Shown: in pieces, positions 9,913 to 18,743 of the stretch
Layout of the letters: every line of letters begins with the position of its first letter
Position numbering within the stretch: position 1 is the stretch's first letter
Source of the DNA: Sandaracinaceae bacterium
GTDB taxonomy: Bacteria; Myxococcota_A; Polyangia; Polyangiales; Houyiibacteriaceae
DNA length: 64,000 nucleotides
Reading direction: 5' to 3'
NCBI GenBank assembly: GCA_020633055.1
Contig: JACKEJ010000005.1
Span: 62,001 to 126,000 of the forward strand
Made by a program: the position numbers and the translations under genes
The notes under the pieces: model-generated
What the model saw: only the letters and a program-made list of their open reading frames with translations
What the model was told of the DNA's origin: nothing
Database searches by the model: none

Positions 9913-10989
9913 ATGTCCCGCACCGTCTACGCCGTCATCATGGCCGGAGGCTCCGGCACTCGCTTCTGGCCCGCATCGCGGGGCTCGCGCCCCAAGCAGC
10001 TCCTGCCGCTGGCGGGTGGCGAGCTGTCCTTGATCGCCGAGACGGTCGCGCGCATCGCGCCCATCGTGCCGGCCGAGCGCGTGCTGGTGGTCACGTCCGA
10101 GCTGCTCGCCGACGCGACGGCGGCCGAGCTCCCCGCCGTCCCACGTGAGAACATCCTGGCCGAGCCGATGGGGCGGAACACCGCTCCATGCGTGGGCTGG
10201 GCGGCTGCGCATGTGCGCAGACGCGACCCCGACGCCCTGATGATGGTGCTCCCCGCCGACCACCACATCGGCGAGCCGGACACGTACCGAACCCACCTGC
10301 GCACGGCGCTCGCTGCAGCGGACGACGGCGCGTTGGTCACGGTGGGCATCGAGCCGACGCGCCCCGAGACCGGCTACGGCTACATCGAGCGTGGCGCCTC
10401 CCGCGCGGGTGGGGTGCACGCAGTGACGCGCTTCGTCGAGAAGCCCACGCTCGAACGCGCCGAGGAGTTCCTCGCGAGCGGCCACTTTCTTTGGAACAGC
10501 GGGATGTTCTTCTTCCGCGCAGACGCCGTGCTGGCCGAGATCGAGCGGCAGCTGCCGACCCTCTCGCAGCGCCTCGTCGAATACGACGCGGCCGCGAGAG
10601 AGAGCGCCGCGCGCGAGCGAGAGGTGGTGACCGCCACCTACGGCTCACTCGAGAGCGTCAGCTTCGACCACGGGATCATGGAGAACGCCGAGCGCATCTC
10701 GGTGGTGTCCGGCAGCTTTGGTTGGAGCGACCTCGGGAGCTGGACCACAGCCTACGAGCTGGCCTCGAAGGACGGCGCCGGGAACGCCGCGCGCCCCACG
10801 GACGTCCTCGTGGACAGCATTGGCTGCTACGTGAGCGCGCCGTCGCAGAAGCTGGTCGCCCTGGTGGGAGTGCACGATCTCGTCGTGGTCGACACCGAAG
10901 ACGCGCTCCTGGTGATGCCACGCGAGCGCGCCCAGGATGTGCGCGCGGTGGTCGACGCCCTGAAGGCGCGCGATGATCCGCGTGCGTGA
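9913..10989 (+). CDS. manC: mannose-1-phosphate guanylyltransferase
   Basis: Makes GDP-mannose from mannose-1-phosphate and GTP. The 358-residue product has the nucleotidyltransferase signature VIMAGGSGTRFWPASR followed by PKQLLPL (residues ~9-32), the conserved ETGYGYIERG, and FVEKPTLERAEEFL with the sugar-binding Glu-Lys. It is the short form, without the C-terminal phosphomannose isomerase domain of bifunctional AlgA/ManC enzymes. GAGG six bases upstream of the ATG serves as ribosome site, 6 bases after uppP. Phosphomannomutase, which supplies its substrate, is encoded at 15134-16492. Confidence 0.92.
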   Translation: MSRTVYAVIMAGGSGTRFWPASRGSRPKQLLPLAGGELSLIAETVARIAPIVPAERVLVVTSELLADATAAELPAVPRENILAEPMGRNTAPCVGWAAAHVRRRDPDALMMVLPADHHIGEPDTYRTHLRTALAAADDGALVTVGIEPTRPETGYGYIERGASRAGGVHAVTRFVEKPTLERAEEFLASGHFLWNSGMFFFRADAVLAEIERQLPTLSQRLVEYDAAARESAAREREVVTATYGSLESVSFDHGIMENAERISVVSGSFGWSDLGSWTTAYELASKDGAGNAARPTDVLVDSIGCYVSAPSQKLVALVGVHDLVVVDTEDALLVMPRERAQDVRAVVDALKARDDPRA

Positions 10990-11113
10990 ACCCGCTCTCG
11001 CTCGCGCCACCGCCACCAAGCTCCGCGTGGCGCGCGTCGTGTGAGCGACTTCAGGCGAACGCTCCCGTGTGGTGCCTAGGCGCTGCCCCTGGCCGAGGCC
11101 CGCACCGACCCGC

Positions 11114-12142
11114 TCACAGGGACCCGGCGCTCGCAGGGGACCCGGCATTCGTGGGGGCGTTCCCCACCGAGGTCTCGGCTGGGGAGGCAGCGCCGCGCGC
11201 TCCCGATGCCGTGCGGGCCGCAACCGCACGCGCCCGCAGCGCGTCACGCGCCTTCAACCACGAGATGGAGCCGACGACCAGCGCCGCGCCTGCCACTTGG
11301 ATGGGGGTGAGCAGCTCTCCCAACAGCACGTAGGCTGCGACGACGGTGATCGGCGGTCCCACCAAGGTCAGCAGGCTCGCGGGCCCCGCCCCGGCGCGCT
11401 CGATGCCCTGCGACAGCAGGAAGAAGGGCAACACGGTGCAGAGCGCTACCATGAGCGTCAGCCAACCAAGCCCTTCGACGTCGAGCACGAAGTCGGCACG
11501 CGACGCAACGAAGGGAAGCGCCACGACGAGGAGAGCGCAGGTGCCCACGTTCGAGTACATCGTGAAGCGCACGGCCCCGAGGGAGCGCATGCTGCGTTGA
11601 CTCGCGGTCACGAAGATGGCGTAGGCCACGGCCCCCCCGAGCGCGAAGAACACGCCGCTGAGGTCACGGTCCGCAAGCGTCCTCAATCCATCCGGAGCAG
11701 CCACGCCCACCAAGCCCAGCCACGCGAGCGCGAACGTGACGAGCTCGGCCGCGCGCGGCCGAGTGCGCGTGCGCGCCGCCTCGATCAGCAGGACGAAGCC
11801 CGGGAAGGAGAACAGGATCACGCGCGAAGGGCCCGCGCCGATGCGGTGGATGGCGCTGAAGTCGCAAGCGGCCGCGAACAAGAAGAAGGCGCCGGTCAGC
11901 ATGGCCTCCACACGCGCTCCGAGCGGCGCCGGGGGCGACCCTCTGCGGCGCACGAGGAGCGCACCGACGCCCAAGTAGAGAGGCGTCGCCAGCAGCACGC
12001 GCAAGCTGACGACGGCGACGACGCTCATGCCTGTGGCCAACACGAGCCGCGCCAGGATGCCCTTGAACGCGAACAGCACTGTGGCCACCAGCACGAAGGT
12101 GGCGCCGTGGCTGGGGCTCGTCGGGGCGCGGTCCTCACTCAT
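11114..12142 (-). CDS. EamA/DMT-family exporter
   Basis: A ten-helix drug/metabolite transporter family protein (about 342 residues) with two EamA repeats: the first starts at FVLVATVLFAFKGILARL, the second at GVFFALGGAVAYAIFVTASQ and includes VVAAYVLLGELLTPIQVAGA, the usual GE-P motif late in the repeat. Such proteins export amino acids, nucleobases or other small metabolites; the substrate cannot be told. A C-terminal tail of ~40 Ala/Ser-rich residues is unusual. The start is uncertain between ATG 12142 and ATG 12166. It diverges from a LysR regulator, the standard arrangement for a regulated exporter, with an inverted repeat between them. Confidence 0.85.
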   Translation of the reverse strand: MSEDRAPTSPSHGATFVLVATVLFAFKGILARLVLATGMSVVAVVSLRVLLATPLYLGVGALLVRRRGSPPAPLGARVEAMLTGAFFLFAAACDFSAIHRIGAGPSRVILFSFPGFVLLIEAARTRTRPRAAELVTFALAWLGLVGVAAPDGLRTLADRDLSGVFFALGGAVAYAIFVTASQRSMRSLGAVRFTMYSNVGTCALLVVALPFVASRADFVLDVEGLGWLTLMVALCTVLPFFLLSQGIERAGAGPASLLTLVGPPITVVAAYVLLGELLTPIQVAGAALVVGSISWLKARDALRARAVAARTASGARGAASPAETSVGNAPTNAGSPASAGSL

Positions 12143-12187
12143 GAACACCACCATGGGGGTGCCCATGCCATGCGTCCAACGAAAGTT

Positions 12188-12212
12188 CGTCCTATCAGCT
12201 ATGCGTAGGACG
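12188..12212. promoter_or_regulatory. inverted repeat, candidate LysR operator
   Basis: CGTCCTA (12188-12194) and TAGGACG (12206-12212) form a perfect 7-bp dyad with an 11-base centre between the divergent EamA and LysR genes. Size and placement fit a LysR-type binding site, though the classical T-N11-A core is not exact. Confidence 0.5.
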
Positions 12213-12245
12213 TATATCGGTGCGAACCTCCCCCTCATGGCCAGC

Positions 12246-13148
12246 ATGAACCTCGACCAGCTGCACGCCTTCCTCCACGTCGCCGACCTCGGCAGCCAGA
12301 GCGCTGCCGCCGAGCGGCTACACCTGACGCAGCCCGCCCTCAGCCGGCGCCTGCGCGAGCTCGAGAGCGGCGTCGGTGTGGCGCTGTTCCGTCGCACGGG
12401 GCGGGGATCGGTGCTGACGCCCGCGGGTGTCGAGCTGCGGCGCCGCGCCGCGCCGCTGGTGGAGGAGCTCGAGCGCGTCGGTCGTGACCTCGCGGACGAC
12501 ACGGGCATCCTGCGTGGCGACGTGCGGCTCGCCACACCACCGAGCGTCGGCGTCGAGCTCGCGGGCGAGGTCATCACGCAGCTGCGTGCGGAGCACCCGG
12601 AGGTCCGGCTGAGCGTCTCCGTCGCGCTCACGGGCGAGGTGCGCGAGGGCCTGCTACGCGGGGACCTGGACCTCGGTGTCCTCTACCACCCGGTCGCGAG
12701 CACCCAGCTGCACACAGAGCCGCTGTTTCGCGAGGAGCTCGTGCTGGTGAGCGCGCCGGGCACCCCAGCACCGGAGCGCATCGGTCTGCGTGAGGCGCTC
12801 GCCCTCCCGCTGGTGCTACCCGCCCGCCAACACGGTCTGCGGGCGCTGACCGAGCTGCACGCGCTGCGCCTCGGACTCTCGCTGGACGTCACGGTGGAAG
12901 CCAACAGCCTGCGCCTCCTGAGCGAGCTGGTGAGCCGCGGCCTCGGCCACACGCTGCTGCCCGTACGCGCCGTCCAGGACGAGCTGCGCGCCGGTCGCCT
13001 CGTCGCGACGCCTCTGCGCGGCGGCGGCCTACGTCGCGAGAGCCTGTTGGCGTGGGGGCGGGATCGGGCGCTGTCCGCGAGCGCCCTCGAAGTCGCAGCG
13101 CGCATTCGGCGGGTGGCGAAGCAGCAGCGCGGACAACTGCGCCGCTGA
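12246..13148 (+). CDS. LysR-family transcriptional regulator
   Basis: A 300-residue LysR-type regulator. The winged helix-turn-helix is at residues 1-60 (MNLDQLHAFLHVADLGSQSA, then ERLHLTQPALSRRLRELE and LFRRTGRGSVLTPAG), followed by the two-lobed substrate-binding domain (DVRLATPPSVGVELAGEV onward). The ATG at 12246 gives the family-typical N-terminus and length; another ATG at 12237 would add three residues. It is transcribed away from the EamA exporter and probably controls it, sensing the exporter's substrate. No residues identify the effector. Confidence 0.9.
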   Translation: MNLDQLHAFLHVADLGSQSAAAERLHLTQPALSRRLRELESGVGVALFRRTGRGSVLTPAGVELRRRAAPLVEELERVGRDLADDTGILRGDVRLATPPSVGVELAGEVITQLRAEHPEVRLSVSVALTGEVREGLLRGDLDLGVLYHPVASTQLHTEPLFREELVLVSAPGTPAPERIGLREALALPLVLPARQHGLRALTELHALRLGLSLDVTVEANSLRLLSELVSRGLGHTLLPVRAVQDELRAGRLVATPLRGGGLRRESLLAWGRDRALSASALEVAARIRRVAKQQRGQLRR

Positions 13149-13207
13149 GCGTTCGCGACCAGCGGCCGTTGCGTCACGCGCCTGACCCGCCCAAGGCGAA
13201 GATCCGG

Positions 13208-13213
13208 TACCTT
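13208..13213 (+). promoter_or_regulatory. candidate -10 box for leaderless start at 13221
   Basis: TACCTT ends 7 bases before the ATG at 13221; no ribosome site is seen. Confidence 0.5.
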
Positions 13214-13220
13214 CGAGCTC

Positions 13221-13583
13221 ATGCCGACCCTCATCGCCGCCCCCACCCGCGTCGAAGCCGCGGGCAACAAGCCCAAGCTCATCGACGAATACTTCGGACG
13301 CGTCAACTCGGGCCACAGCGCGCTGAGCGTCGCGCACATGCGCTCGCCAGGGGGCTGGGTGGAGCCTGGGCAGACGCCCGAGTTCGACGAGTACACGCTG
13401 GTGCTGCGCGGGGTGCTCAAGGTGGAGCACCGCGACGGAGAGCTGCTGGTGCAAGGCGGACAAGCGGTGGTCACCGCGCGCGGCGAGTGGGTCCGCTACA
13501 GCACACCCACGGACGAGGGAGCGGAGTACGTGGCCATCTGCCTCCCTGCGTTCTCCATGGACACGGTCAAGAGGGATGAGTGA
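13221..13583 (+). CDS. small cupin-domain protein
   Basis: A 120-residue single-domain cupin beta-barrel. The first motif is visible as PGQTPEFDEYTLVLRGVLKVEH (metal ligands would be the Glu and nearby residues; the usual His pair is missing) and the second as GGQAVVTARGEWVRYSTP. Many such proteins bind a small molecule or have weak isomerase or dioxygenase activity; the reaction is not predictable. The canonical G(X)5HXH is replaced by residues with only Glu, so the metal site may be altered. Its end overlaps the next gene by 8 bases. Confidence 0.72.
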   Translation: MPTLIAAPTRVEAAGNKPKLIDEYFGRVNSGHSALSVAHMRSPGGWVEPGQTPEFDEYTLVLRGVLKVEHRDGELLVQGGQAVVTARGEWVRYSTPTDEGAEYVAICLPAFSMDTVKRDE

Positions 13584-15105
13584 CGCGCCCGCGACCGCCG
13601 CTGGCCCCTCGCCGCGCGGTGCGCGCGCGCGGCGTCGCGTGACCTGGGCCATCGCGCTGCTGCTCGTCACGCTCGCACTGCTGCTGGTCCCGGACCCGCG
13701 GCCAGACGCGCCGATCCCCGCAAGCGGCGTCGCGTTCACATGGAACCAAGACAGCCGCTGGGAAGCGCTGGAGGCGCGCTCCGCCGCGCTGCGGGCCCTC
13801 CCGCCGGACGAGGCCGCGCCCACGGTCGAGACGGCGCTGAGCGAACTGACCTTGGCCCTCGACGAGCTCGCGACCCTCGCGGCCGACGCGCCCGCCCCGC
13901 TGCGCCCGCCGCACCTCGAGCTGCTCGCCCGCGTCGAGGAGAGCTTCTTCGAAGCCGCGGCGGTCCTCTCGGCGCATCCAGCGCGGGCGCCGGAGCTGGT
14001 CGCGGCGCACAGCCTGCTGCGGCAGCACATGAAGCGCCTGTCACTCGTACATCGTCCGACCGACGATGGCGCACGCCGGCTGCTGTATCGCGCGCTCTAC
14101 GGCAGCCGCGCCGCACTCGAGGAGGTGTTGCTGCAGATGCCGGCCGATGAGATGCCCGTGCTCGGCCTCGGGGTGGACGAGCCCTCCGCCACGCCCGGCG
14201 CGACGCTGCGCGGCGTGCGGGTCCACAGCGGCGACATCCTGGTGTCGCGGGGTGGCGCGCCTACGTCGGCGCTGATCGCGCGCGGCAACGACTACCCTGG
14301 CAACTTCTCGCATGTGGCGCTCTTGTCCATCTCCGAGGACGGCACGATCGAGACCGTGGAGTCGCACATCGAACGTGGCGTGGTGGTGGCCGACATCGAT
14401 CACTACATCCACGACCGGAAGCTACGGGTGATGCTGCTTCGACCACGAGCGAGCGACCCAGCGCTCGTCGCGGAGCCCCTGTTGCCCGCACGGGCCGCCG
14501 CGCGCGCACGAGATGCCGCCCTGACCCGGCACATCCCGTACGACTTCGCTGGCGACCGCGTCGACCACAGTGAGCAGTTCTGCTCCGAGGTCGTGTCGAG
14601 CCACTACGGCGCGGAGGGCCTCCAGCTGTGGGAGGGGCTCACGACCACGAGCGACCCCGACACGGCGCGCTGGCTCGCGGCGTTCGGGGTGCGCGAGTTC
14701 GAGACGCACGGACCAAGCGACCTCGAGTACGACCCCAAGTTGGTGGTCGTCGCGGAGTGGCGCGACCCAGGCGCTCTGTTCGACGATCACATCGACGCCG
14801 CCGTCGTGGATGCGCTGTTGGAGGGCGCGCGGCGCGGGGACACCCTCACGCATCGTTGGTGGATGCTCCCGGTCGCGCGGGTCCTCAAGGCCTACAGCTG
14901 GGTCCTGAACCGCCTCGGGCGCGTCGGCCCCGTGCCCGAGGGCATGAGCGCGACGGTCGCGTTGCGAGTCCAAGCGCTCGGCGCGCGGCACGCTGCCCTG
15001 CGCGCCCAGGTGGAGCGGGCGGCGGCCGCATTCCAGGAAGAACACGGCTACCGTGCTCCGTACTGGGACCTGGTCCGCCTCGCGCGAGAGGCGCACGACC
15101 GCTGA
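13576..15105 (+). CDS. membrane-anchored permuted papain-fold (YiiX/YebB-like) protein
   Basis: A 509-residue protein with an N-terminal membrane segment (VTWAIALLLVTLALLLV, ~22-38) and an extracytoplasmic body. Residues ~215-370 match the YiiX/YebB-like permuted NlpC/P60 superfamily: SGDILVSRGG begins the domain, catalytic His lies in NFSHVALLS, and catalytic Cys comes later in EQFCSEVV, the permuted His-before-Cys order. Such enzymes act on amide or ester bonds in peptidoglycan or lipids; the substrate is unknown. The N-terminal 130 residues are helical and the C-terminal ~130 form another helical region. The gene overlaps the cupin upstream and converges on the phosphomannomutase. Confidence 0.78.
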   Translation: MSDAPATAAGPSPRGARARRRVTWAIALLLVTLALLLVPDPRPDAPIPASGVAFTWNQDSRWEALEARSAALRALPPDEAAPTVETALSELTLALDELATLAADAPAPLRPPHLELLARVEESFFEAAAVLSAHPARAPELVAAHSLLRQHMKRLSLVHRPTDDGARRLLYRALYGSRAALEEVLLQMPADEMPVLGLGVDEPSATPGATLRGVRVHSGDILVSRGGAPTSALIARGNDYPGNFSHVALLSISEDGTIETVESHIERGVVVADIDHYIHDRKLRVMLLRPRASDPALVAEPLLPARAAARARDAALTRHIPYDFAGDRVDHSEQFCSEVVSSHYGAEGLQLWEGLTTTSDPDTARWLAAFGVREFETHGPSDLEYDPKLVVVAEWRDPGALFDDHIDAAVVDALLEGARRGDTLTHRWWMLPVARVLKAYSWVLNRLGRVGPVPEGMSATVALRVQALGARHAALRAQVERAAAAFQEEHGYRAPYWDLVRLAREAHDR

Positions 15106-15133
15106 ACGACGCGACGTGCGATGGGTCGCGTGG

Positions 15134-16492
15134 TCAGACGTGGGCGCGGATGTCCGCGACGACCCCCTCGACCTCGCGCCGGATCTCGCCGAGGCGCTGC
15201 TCCGAACCCGCCTCGAAGCGCATCACGAGCACGGGCTGCGTGTTGGACGCCCGCACCAGCCCCCAGCCGCCGTCGAACAGGATGCGCGCGCCGTCGACCT
15301 CGACCACGTCGTGCGTCGCGCGGAAGCGCTCGAGCACCTTGGTCACCACGTCGAACTTCTCCGCGTCGGGGCAGTCCACGCGCAGCTCCGGGGTGACGAA
15401 CGTCTCGGGCACGTCGGCCAAGAGCTCGTGCAGCGGACGGTCCGCCTCCGCCACGATCTCGAGCAAGCGCAGGGCCGCATAGACGGCGTCGTCAAAGCCG
15501 AAGAAGCGGTCGGCGAAGAAAATGTGGCCGCTCATCTCACCCGCGAGCAGCGCGCCCTCCTCCTTCATCTTGGCCTTGATCAGCGAGTGCCCCGTCTTCC
15601 ACAGGATGGGACGACCACCACGCTGCGCGATGTCGTCGTAGAGCGTCTGCGAGCACTTGACCTCGCCCAACACCGCCGCACCGGGGTGCTGCGCGAGCAG
15701 CGCGCGCGAAAGCACGATCAGCAGCTTGTCGCCCCAGATGATGTCGCCGCGAGCATCGATGACGCCGATGCGGTCCGCGTCGCCGTCGAAGGCGATGCCC
15801 AGCTCGAGGCCCTCGCGCAGCACCGTCTCACGCAAGAGCTCGAGCGTGTGCGGGTCGCTCGGATCCGGATGGTGCACCGGGAAGTTCCCGTCCATCTCGC
15901 ACAAGAGCGCGATGGGAGAGAGCCCCGCGGCGTCCATCGCGGCCAGCGCCTGCGGGCCGCCAGCGCCGTTGCCCGCGTCGATGGCGAAGCGCAGGTCCTT
16001 GCGCGCGACCCGGACATTGCCGCGCACGAACCCGGCGTAGGCGCTCATCAGATCGAGCGACGTGACCGTACCGTCGTGGCTCAGGTCGAAGTCGCGCCTG
16101 GTGATCATGTCCCTCAGCGTGATGATGTCGGGGCCGTACAGCGAGCCCTTGCCCTTCATCATCTTGAAGCCGTTGTCCTCGGGGGGGTTGTGGCTGCCCG
16201 TGATCTGCACGCCGCCCTCCAGGTCGAGCTGGAACACGGCGAAGTACATCATCGGCGTCGCGCCGACGCCGATGTCGGTGACCGTCATACCGGTCTCCAT
16301 CAACCCGCCGAGCAGCTCGCGGTGCAGGCGCGGCGAGCTCAGGCGGCAGTCCCGCCCGAGCGCGAGGTGCCGGCGCCCAGCGCGCTTGTGGAAGGTTCCG
16401 AGAGCGCGGCCCAGGTCGCGCGCCAGCTCGTCGGTGAGGTCGCGGTCGGCGACACCGCGGATGTCGTACTCGCGGAAGATGTGCAGGTTCAT
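15134..16492 (-). CDS. phosphomannomutase/phosphoglucomutase
   Basis: Alpha-D-phosphohexomutase of the AlgC/ManB type (452 residues), interconverting hexose 6- and 1-phosphates. Key elements are the phosphoserine loop TGSHNPPEDNGFK (~100-112), the metal-binding DGDADRIG (~240-247), the sugar-binding GEMSGHIFF (~325) and the C-terminal phosphate-binding RASNTQPVLVMRFEA. GAGGAA precedes the ATG at ribosome-site spacing. It follows the membrane-anchored gene by 27 bases and appears to be the last gene of the hisB-H-F transcript. With manC at 9913 it would complete GDP-mannose synthesis from mannose-6-phosphate. Confidence 0.92.
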   Translation of the reverse strand: MNLHIFREYDIRGVADRDLTDELARDLGRALGTFHKRAGRRHLALGRDCRLSSPRLHRELLGGLMETGMTVTDIGVGATPMMYFAVFQLDLEGGVQITGSHNPPEDNGFKMMKGKGSLYGPDIITLRDMITRRDFDLSHDGTVTSLDLMSAYAGFVRGNVRVARKDLRFAIDAGNGAGGPQALAAMDAAGLSPIALLCEMDGNFPVHHPDPSDPHTLELLRETVLREGLELGIAFDGDADRIGVIDARGDIIWGDKLLIVLSRALLAQHPGAAVLGEVKCSQTLYDDIAQRGGRPILWKTGHSLIKAKMKEEGALLAGEMSGHIFFADRFFGFDDAVYAALRLLEIVAEADRPLHELLADVPETFVTPELRVDCPDAEKFDVVTKVLERFRATHDVVEVDGARILFDGGWGLVRASNTQPVLVMRFEAGSEQRLGEIRREVEGVVADIRAHV

Positions 16493-16519
16493 GCTGGATT
16501 CCTCGATTGCTGCGGCGGC

Positions 16520-17296
16520 TCAGCGAGCCCCGCCGAACCACAGATAGGCGACGACGACGACGCCCACGATGACGATGACGCCGAGCCAGGCGAAGCGCCC
16601 CGCGCCGCCGCGACGCTCTTCGATGCCGGTGAGGTCGGGCGCTCGGCCGAGCGCTGCCGAGCCGGCGCGGGCGTCGGGCGCGGACGTCCCTGGCGACATG
16701 GCGCTGGACGCGTCCAGCGCGCTCGTCACATCGCCAGCGGACTCGGTCCCGCCCTGAGCGCCGTCTGGCGTCTCCTCCGACGCCAGCGCCTCATAGCCCA
16801 GCAGCGCGTCCAGATCGGCGTCGGCGGCCGCCACGATGGCGCTGTCCACGGAGGCGTCTGCGCGAGGCCGCGCGAGCTCGCGCAGCTGCCGCGACAGCAC
16901 CCGGCGCGCCGCAGCCCGGTTCAGCGGGACGAGCGCAGCCTCGAGCTCGTCGCGGTAGCCAGCGAGCTCGAGGCGCTCGGCGTGCGTGACGTCCACCAGG
17001 TGGAGCAGCATTGCGGGGACCTCCTGCCCCGCCACCACCAGCACCCCCGCGAGCAGGCGCGCGAGGGACGCCGCAGACTCGGCGCTCCCACTGGTGCCGC
17101 AGGCGGCGAGGTCCACGCGCGTCTCGCCCGTCGGCGCGATCCACACGTCCGTAGGCCGCACGACACACGGGCTCTCGAGCACCGCCTCACACGCCTCGAA
17201 CACCACGAACGCGCCGATCTCGTAAGCCAGCCGGGCCTCACGCTCGCGACAGCGTTCGATGACCTGGGCCAGGCTGATCTCGGCGGCGTCGCTCAT
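16520..17296 (-). CDS. tail-anchored protein of unknown function in the his operon
   Basis: A 258-residue protein. Residues 1-140 form a compact helical domain beginning SLAQVIERCREREARLAYEI, with GAFVVFEACEAVLESPCVVR resembling the inactive kinase-like segments found in many myxobacterial proteins; this likeness is weak. An acidic, Ser/Ala-rich linker follows, then a C-terminal transmembrane helix (FAWLGVIVIVGVVVVAYLWF, ~235-254) with a short tail. The cytoplasmic domain would be held at the inner membrane. Its ATG overlaps the hisF stop (ATGA), so it is coupled to histidine synthesis genes although nothing suggests an enzymatic role. Confidence 0.7.
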   Translation of the reverse strand: MSDAAEISLAQVIERCREREARLAYEIGAFVVFEACEAVLESPCVVRPTDVWIAPTGETRVDLAACGTSGSAESAASLARLLAGVLVVAGQEVPAMLLHLVDVTHAERLELAGYRDELEAALVPLNRAAARRVLSRQLRELARPRADASVDSAIVAAADADLDALLGYEALASEETPDGAQGGTESAGDVTSALDASSAMSPGTSAPDARAGSAALGRAPDLTGIEERRGGAGRFAWLGVIVIVGVVVVAYLWFGGAR

Positions 17297-18108
17297 GGCG
17301 CACGCCCCCCGACGAGCGCCTCGCGCTCCTCGGCGTCTGGCGGCCGCACGCGCACGCCCGCAGCCAGGAGGTAGTCCTTCACCTCCGCCACGGTGTGCTG
17401 ACCATCGTGGAAGATGCTCGCCGCCAACGCGGCGTCCGCGCCTGCCAGCAAGAATCCGTCTCGGATGTGGGCCTCGTTGCCCACACCGCCGGACGCGATG
17501 ACGGGCACGCTGACGGCGTCCACCACAGCGCGCGTGAGCTCGATGTCGTAGCCGTCTCGCGTTCCGTCGCGGTCCATGCTCGTGAGCAGGATCTCTCCCG
17601 CCCCGAGGTCCACGACGCGCCGCGCCCACGCGATGGCGTCGAGCCCCGTGTCACGCCGGCCGCCGTGGGTGAAGACGCTGAAGCGCGCTGGCTCGCCCGG
17701 GGCGCTCACGCGTTTGGCGTCGATGGCCACGACGATGGCCTGGCTCCCATAGGCCCGTGAGGCCTCGGCGACGAAGTCGGGGTTGGCGACGGCGCCGCTG
17801 TTCGTGCTGACTTTGTCCGCGCCAGCGTGCAGGAGGTCGTGTACGTCCCGTCGCTCACGCACGCCGCCGCCAACGGTGAGGGGCACCGCGATGGCGCGCG
17901 CAGTGCGCTCGACCAGCTCGAACAGCGTTCGGCGCCCGTCGTGCGACGCGGTGATGTCGAGGAAGCAGATCTCGTCCGCGCCCCCCTCGCTGTAGCGCGC
18001 CGCGCACTCCACTGGGTCGCCTGCGTCGCGCAACCCAACGAAGTTGATGCCCTTGACCACGCGGCCGTCCTTCACGTCGAGGCAGGGGATGATGCGTCTG
18101 GCGAGCAT
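17293..18108 (-). CDS. hisF: imidazole glycerol phosphate synthase, cyclase subunit
   Basis: HisF uses ammonia delivered by HisH to convert PRFAR into imidazole glycerol phosphate and AICAR. The 271-residue (beta/alpha)8 barrel starts MLARRIIPCLDVKDGRVVKG, with the catalytic Asp in CLDV and the second in LTSMDRDGT; phosphate-binding VGGGVRER and IASGGVG are present. ATG 18108 gives this canonical start; longer readings add residues without family support. It follows hisH by 11 bases. The ~15 extra C-terminal residues (RPPDAEEREALVGGRAP) are slightly unusual. Confidence 0.95.
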   Translation of the reverse strand: MLARRIIPCLDVKDGRVVKGINFVGLRDAGDPVECAARYSEGGADEICFLDITASHDGRRTLFELVERTARAIAVPLTVGGGVRERRDVHDLLHAGADKVSTNSGAVANPDFVAEASRAYGSQAIVVAIDAKRVSAPGEPARFSVFTHGGRRDTGLDAIAWARRVVDLGAGEILLTSMDRDGTRDGYDIELTRAVVDAVSVPVIASGGVGNEAHIRDGFLLAGADAALAASIFHDGQHTVAEVKDYLLAAGVRVRPPDAEEREALVGGRAP

Positions 18109-18119
18109 GCGGCGGGGTC

Positions 18120-18743
18120 CTACTGCGAAAGGAAGCGCTCGATCAATCGTGCGCCGGCGTGGTGGCTCTTCTCGGGGTGGAACTGGCACGCGAACACGTT
18201 GTCGCGCGCGACCGCCGCGCAGAAGCGTGAGCCGTACTCGCTGGTGGCGGCGACGAGCGCGGGGTCCTCGGGGACCACGTGGTAGCTGTGGACAAAGTAG
18301 TACCAGCCGCCCGGATCCAACATGGGGCTCGCCGTGTCCACTTGGTTCCAGCCCATGTGCGGCACCTTCAACCGCTCTCCCGTGGTCTCGTCGCGCATGT
18401 CGCTGGCGAAGCGCACCACGTGCCCTGGGAACACGCCCAGGCCGCGCCCCTCGGACTCCTCGCTGGTGTCGAACAGCGCCTGCATGCCGAGGCAGATACC
18501 GAGGTAGGGCCGCCCGGTGGCGATGAAGTCGCGCAGCGCGGGGCCGACCTCACCAGCGAGCACCTCGGCGCACTCACGGAACGCGCCCTGCCCGGGGAAG
18601 ACCAACCGCTCGGCCGCGCGCAGCACGTCGGGGTCGGCCGAGATGGTGGCGCTCACCCCCGCGCGCGTGAAGGCCTGCGCGACGCTGTGGAGGTTGCCTA
18701 GGCCCAGGTTGGCGATGGTGACGTGGCGTGGGTTCACGGGCAT
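18120..18743 (-). CDS. hisH: imidazole glycerol phosphate synthase, glutaminase subunit
   Basis: HisH hydrolyses glutamine and channels ammonia to HisF. The 207-residue class I glutamine amidotransferase has the nucleophile in GICLGMQALF (Cys ~85) and the His-Glu pair in CQFHPEKSHHAG near the C-terminus; the N-terminal HVTIANLGLGNLHSVAQAF is standard. The start ATG at 18743 overlaps the last base of the hisB stop (TGATG). The gene order is hisB-hisH-hisF with no hisA between, unlike the common hisHAF arrangement. Confidence 0.95.
   Translation of the reverse strand: MPVNPRHVTIANLGLGNLHSVAQAFTRAGVSATISADPDVLRAAERLVFPGQGAFRECAEVLAGEVGPALRDFIATGRPYLGICLGMQALFDTSEESEGRGLGVFPGHVVRFASDMRDETTGERLKVPHMGWNQVDTASPMLDPGGWYYFVHSYHVVPEDPALVAATSEYGSRFCAAVARDNVFACQFHPEKSHHAGARLIERFLSQ

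Noticed and set aside
15053..17374. A 773-codon plus-strand open frame antisense to the phosphomutase and neighbouring genes
   Set aside because: Its translation is low-complexity, rich in Arg, Ala, His and Val, with no domain. The opposite strand encodes clear enzymes with conserved motifs. Long antisense frames are common in GC-rich DNA.
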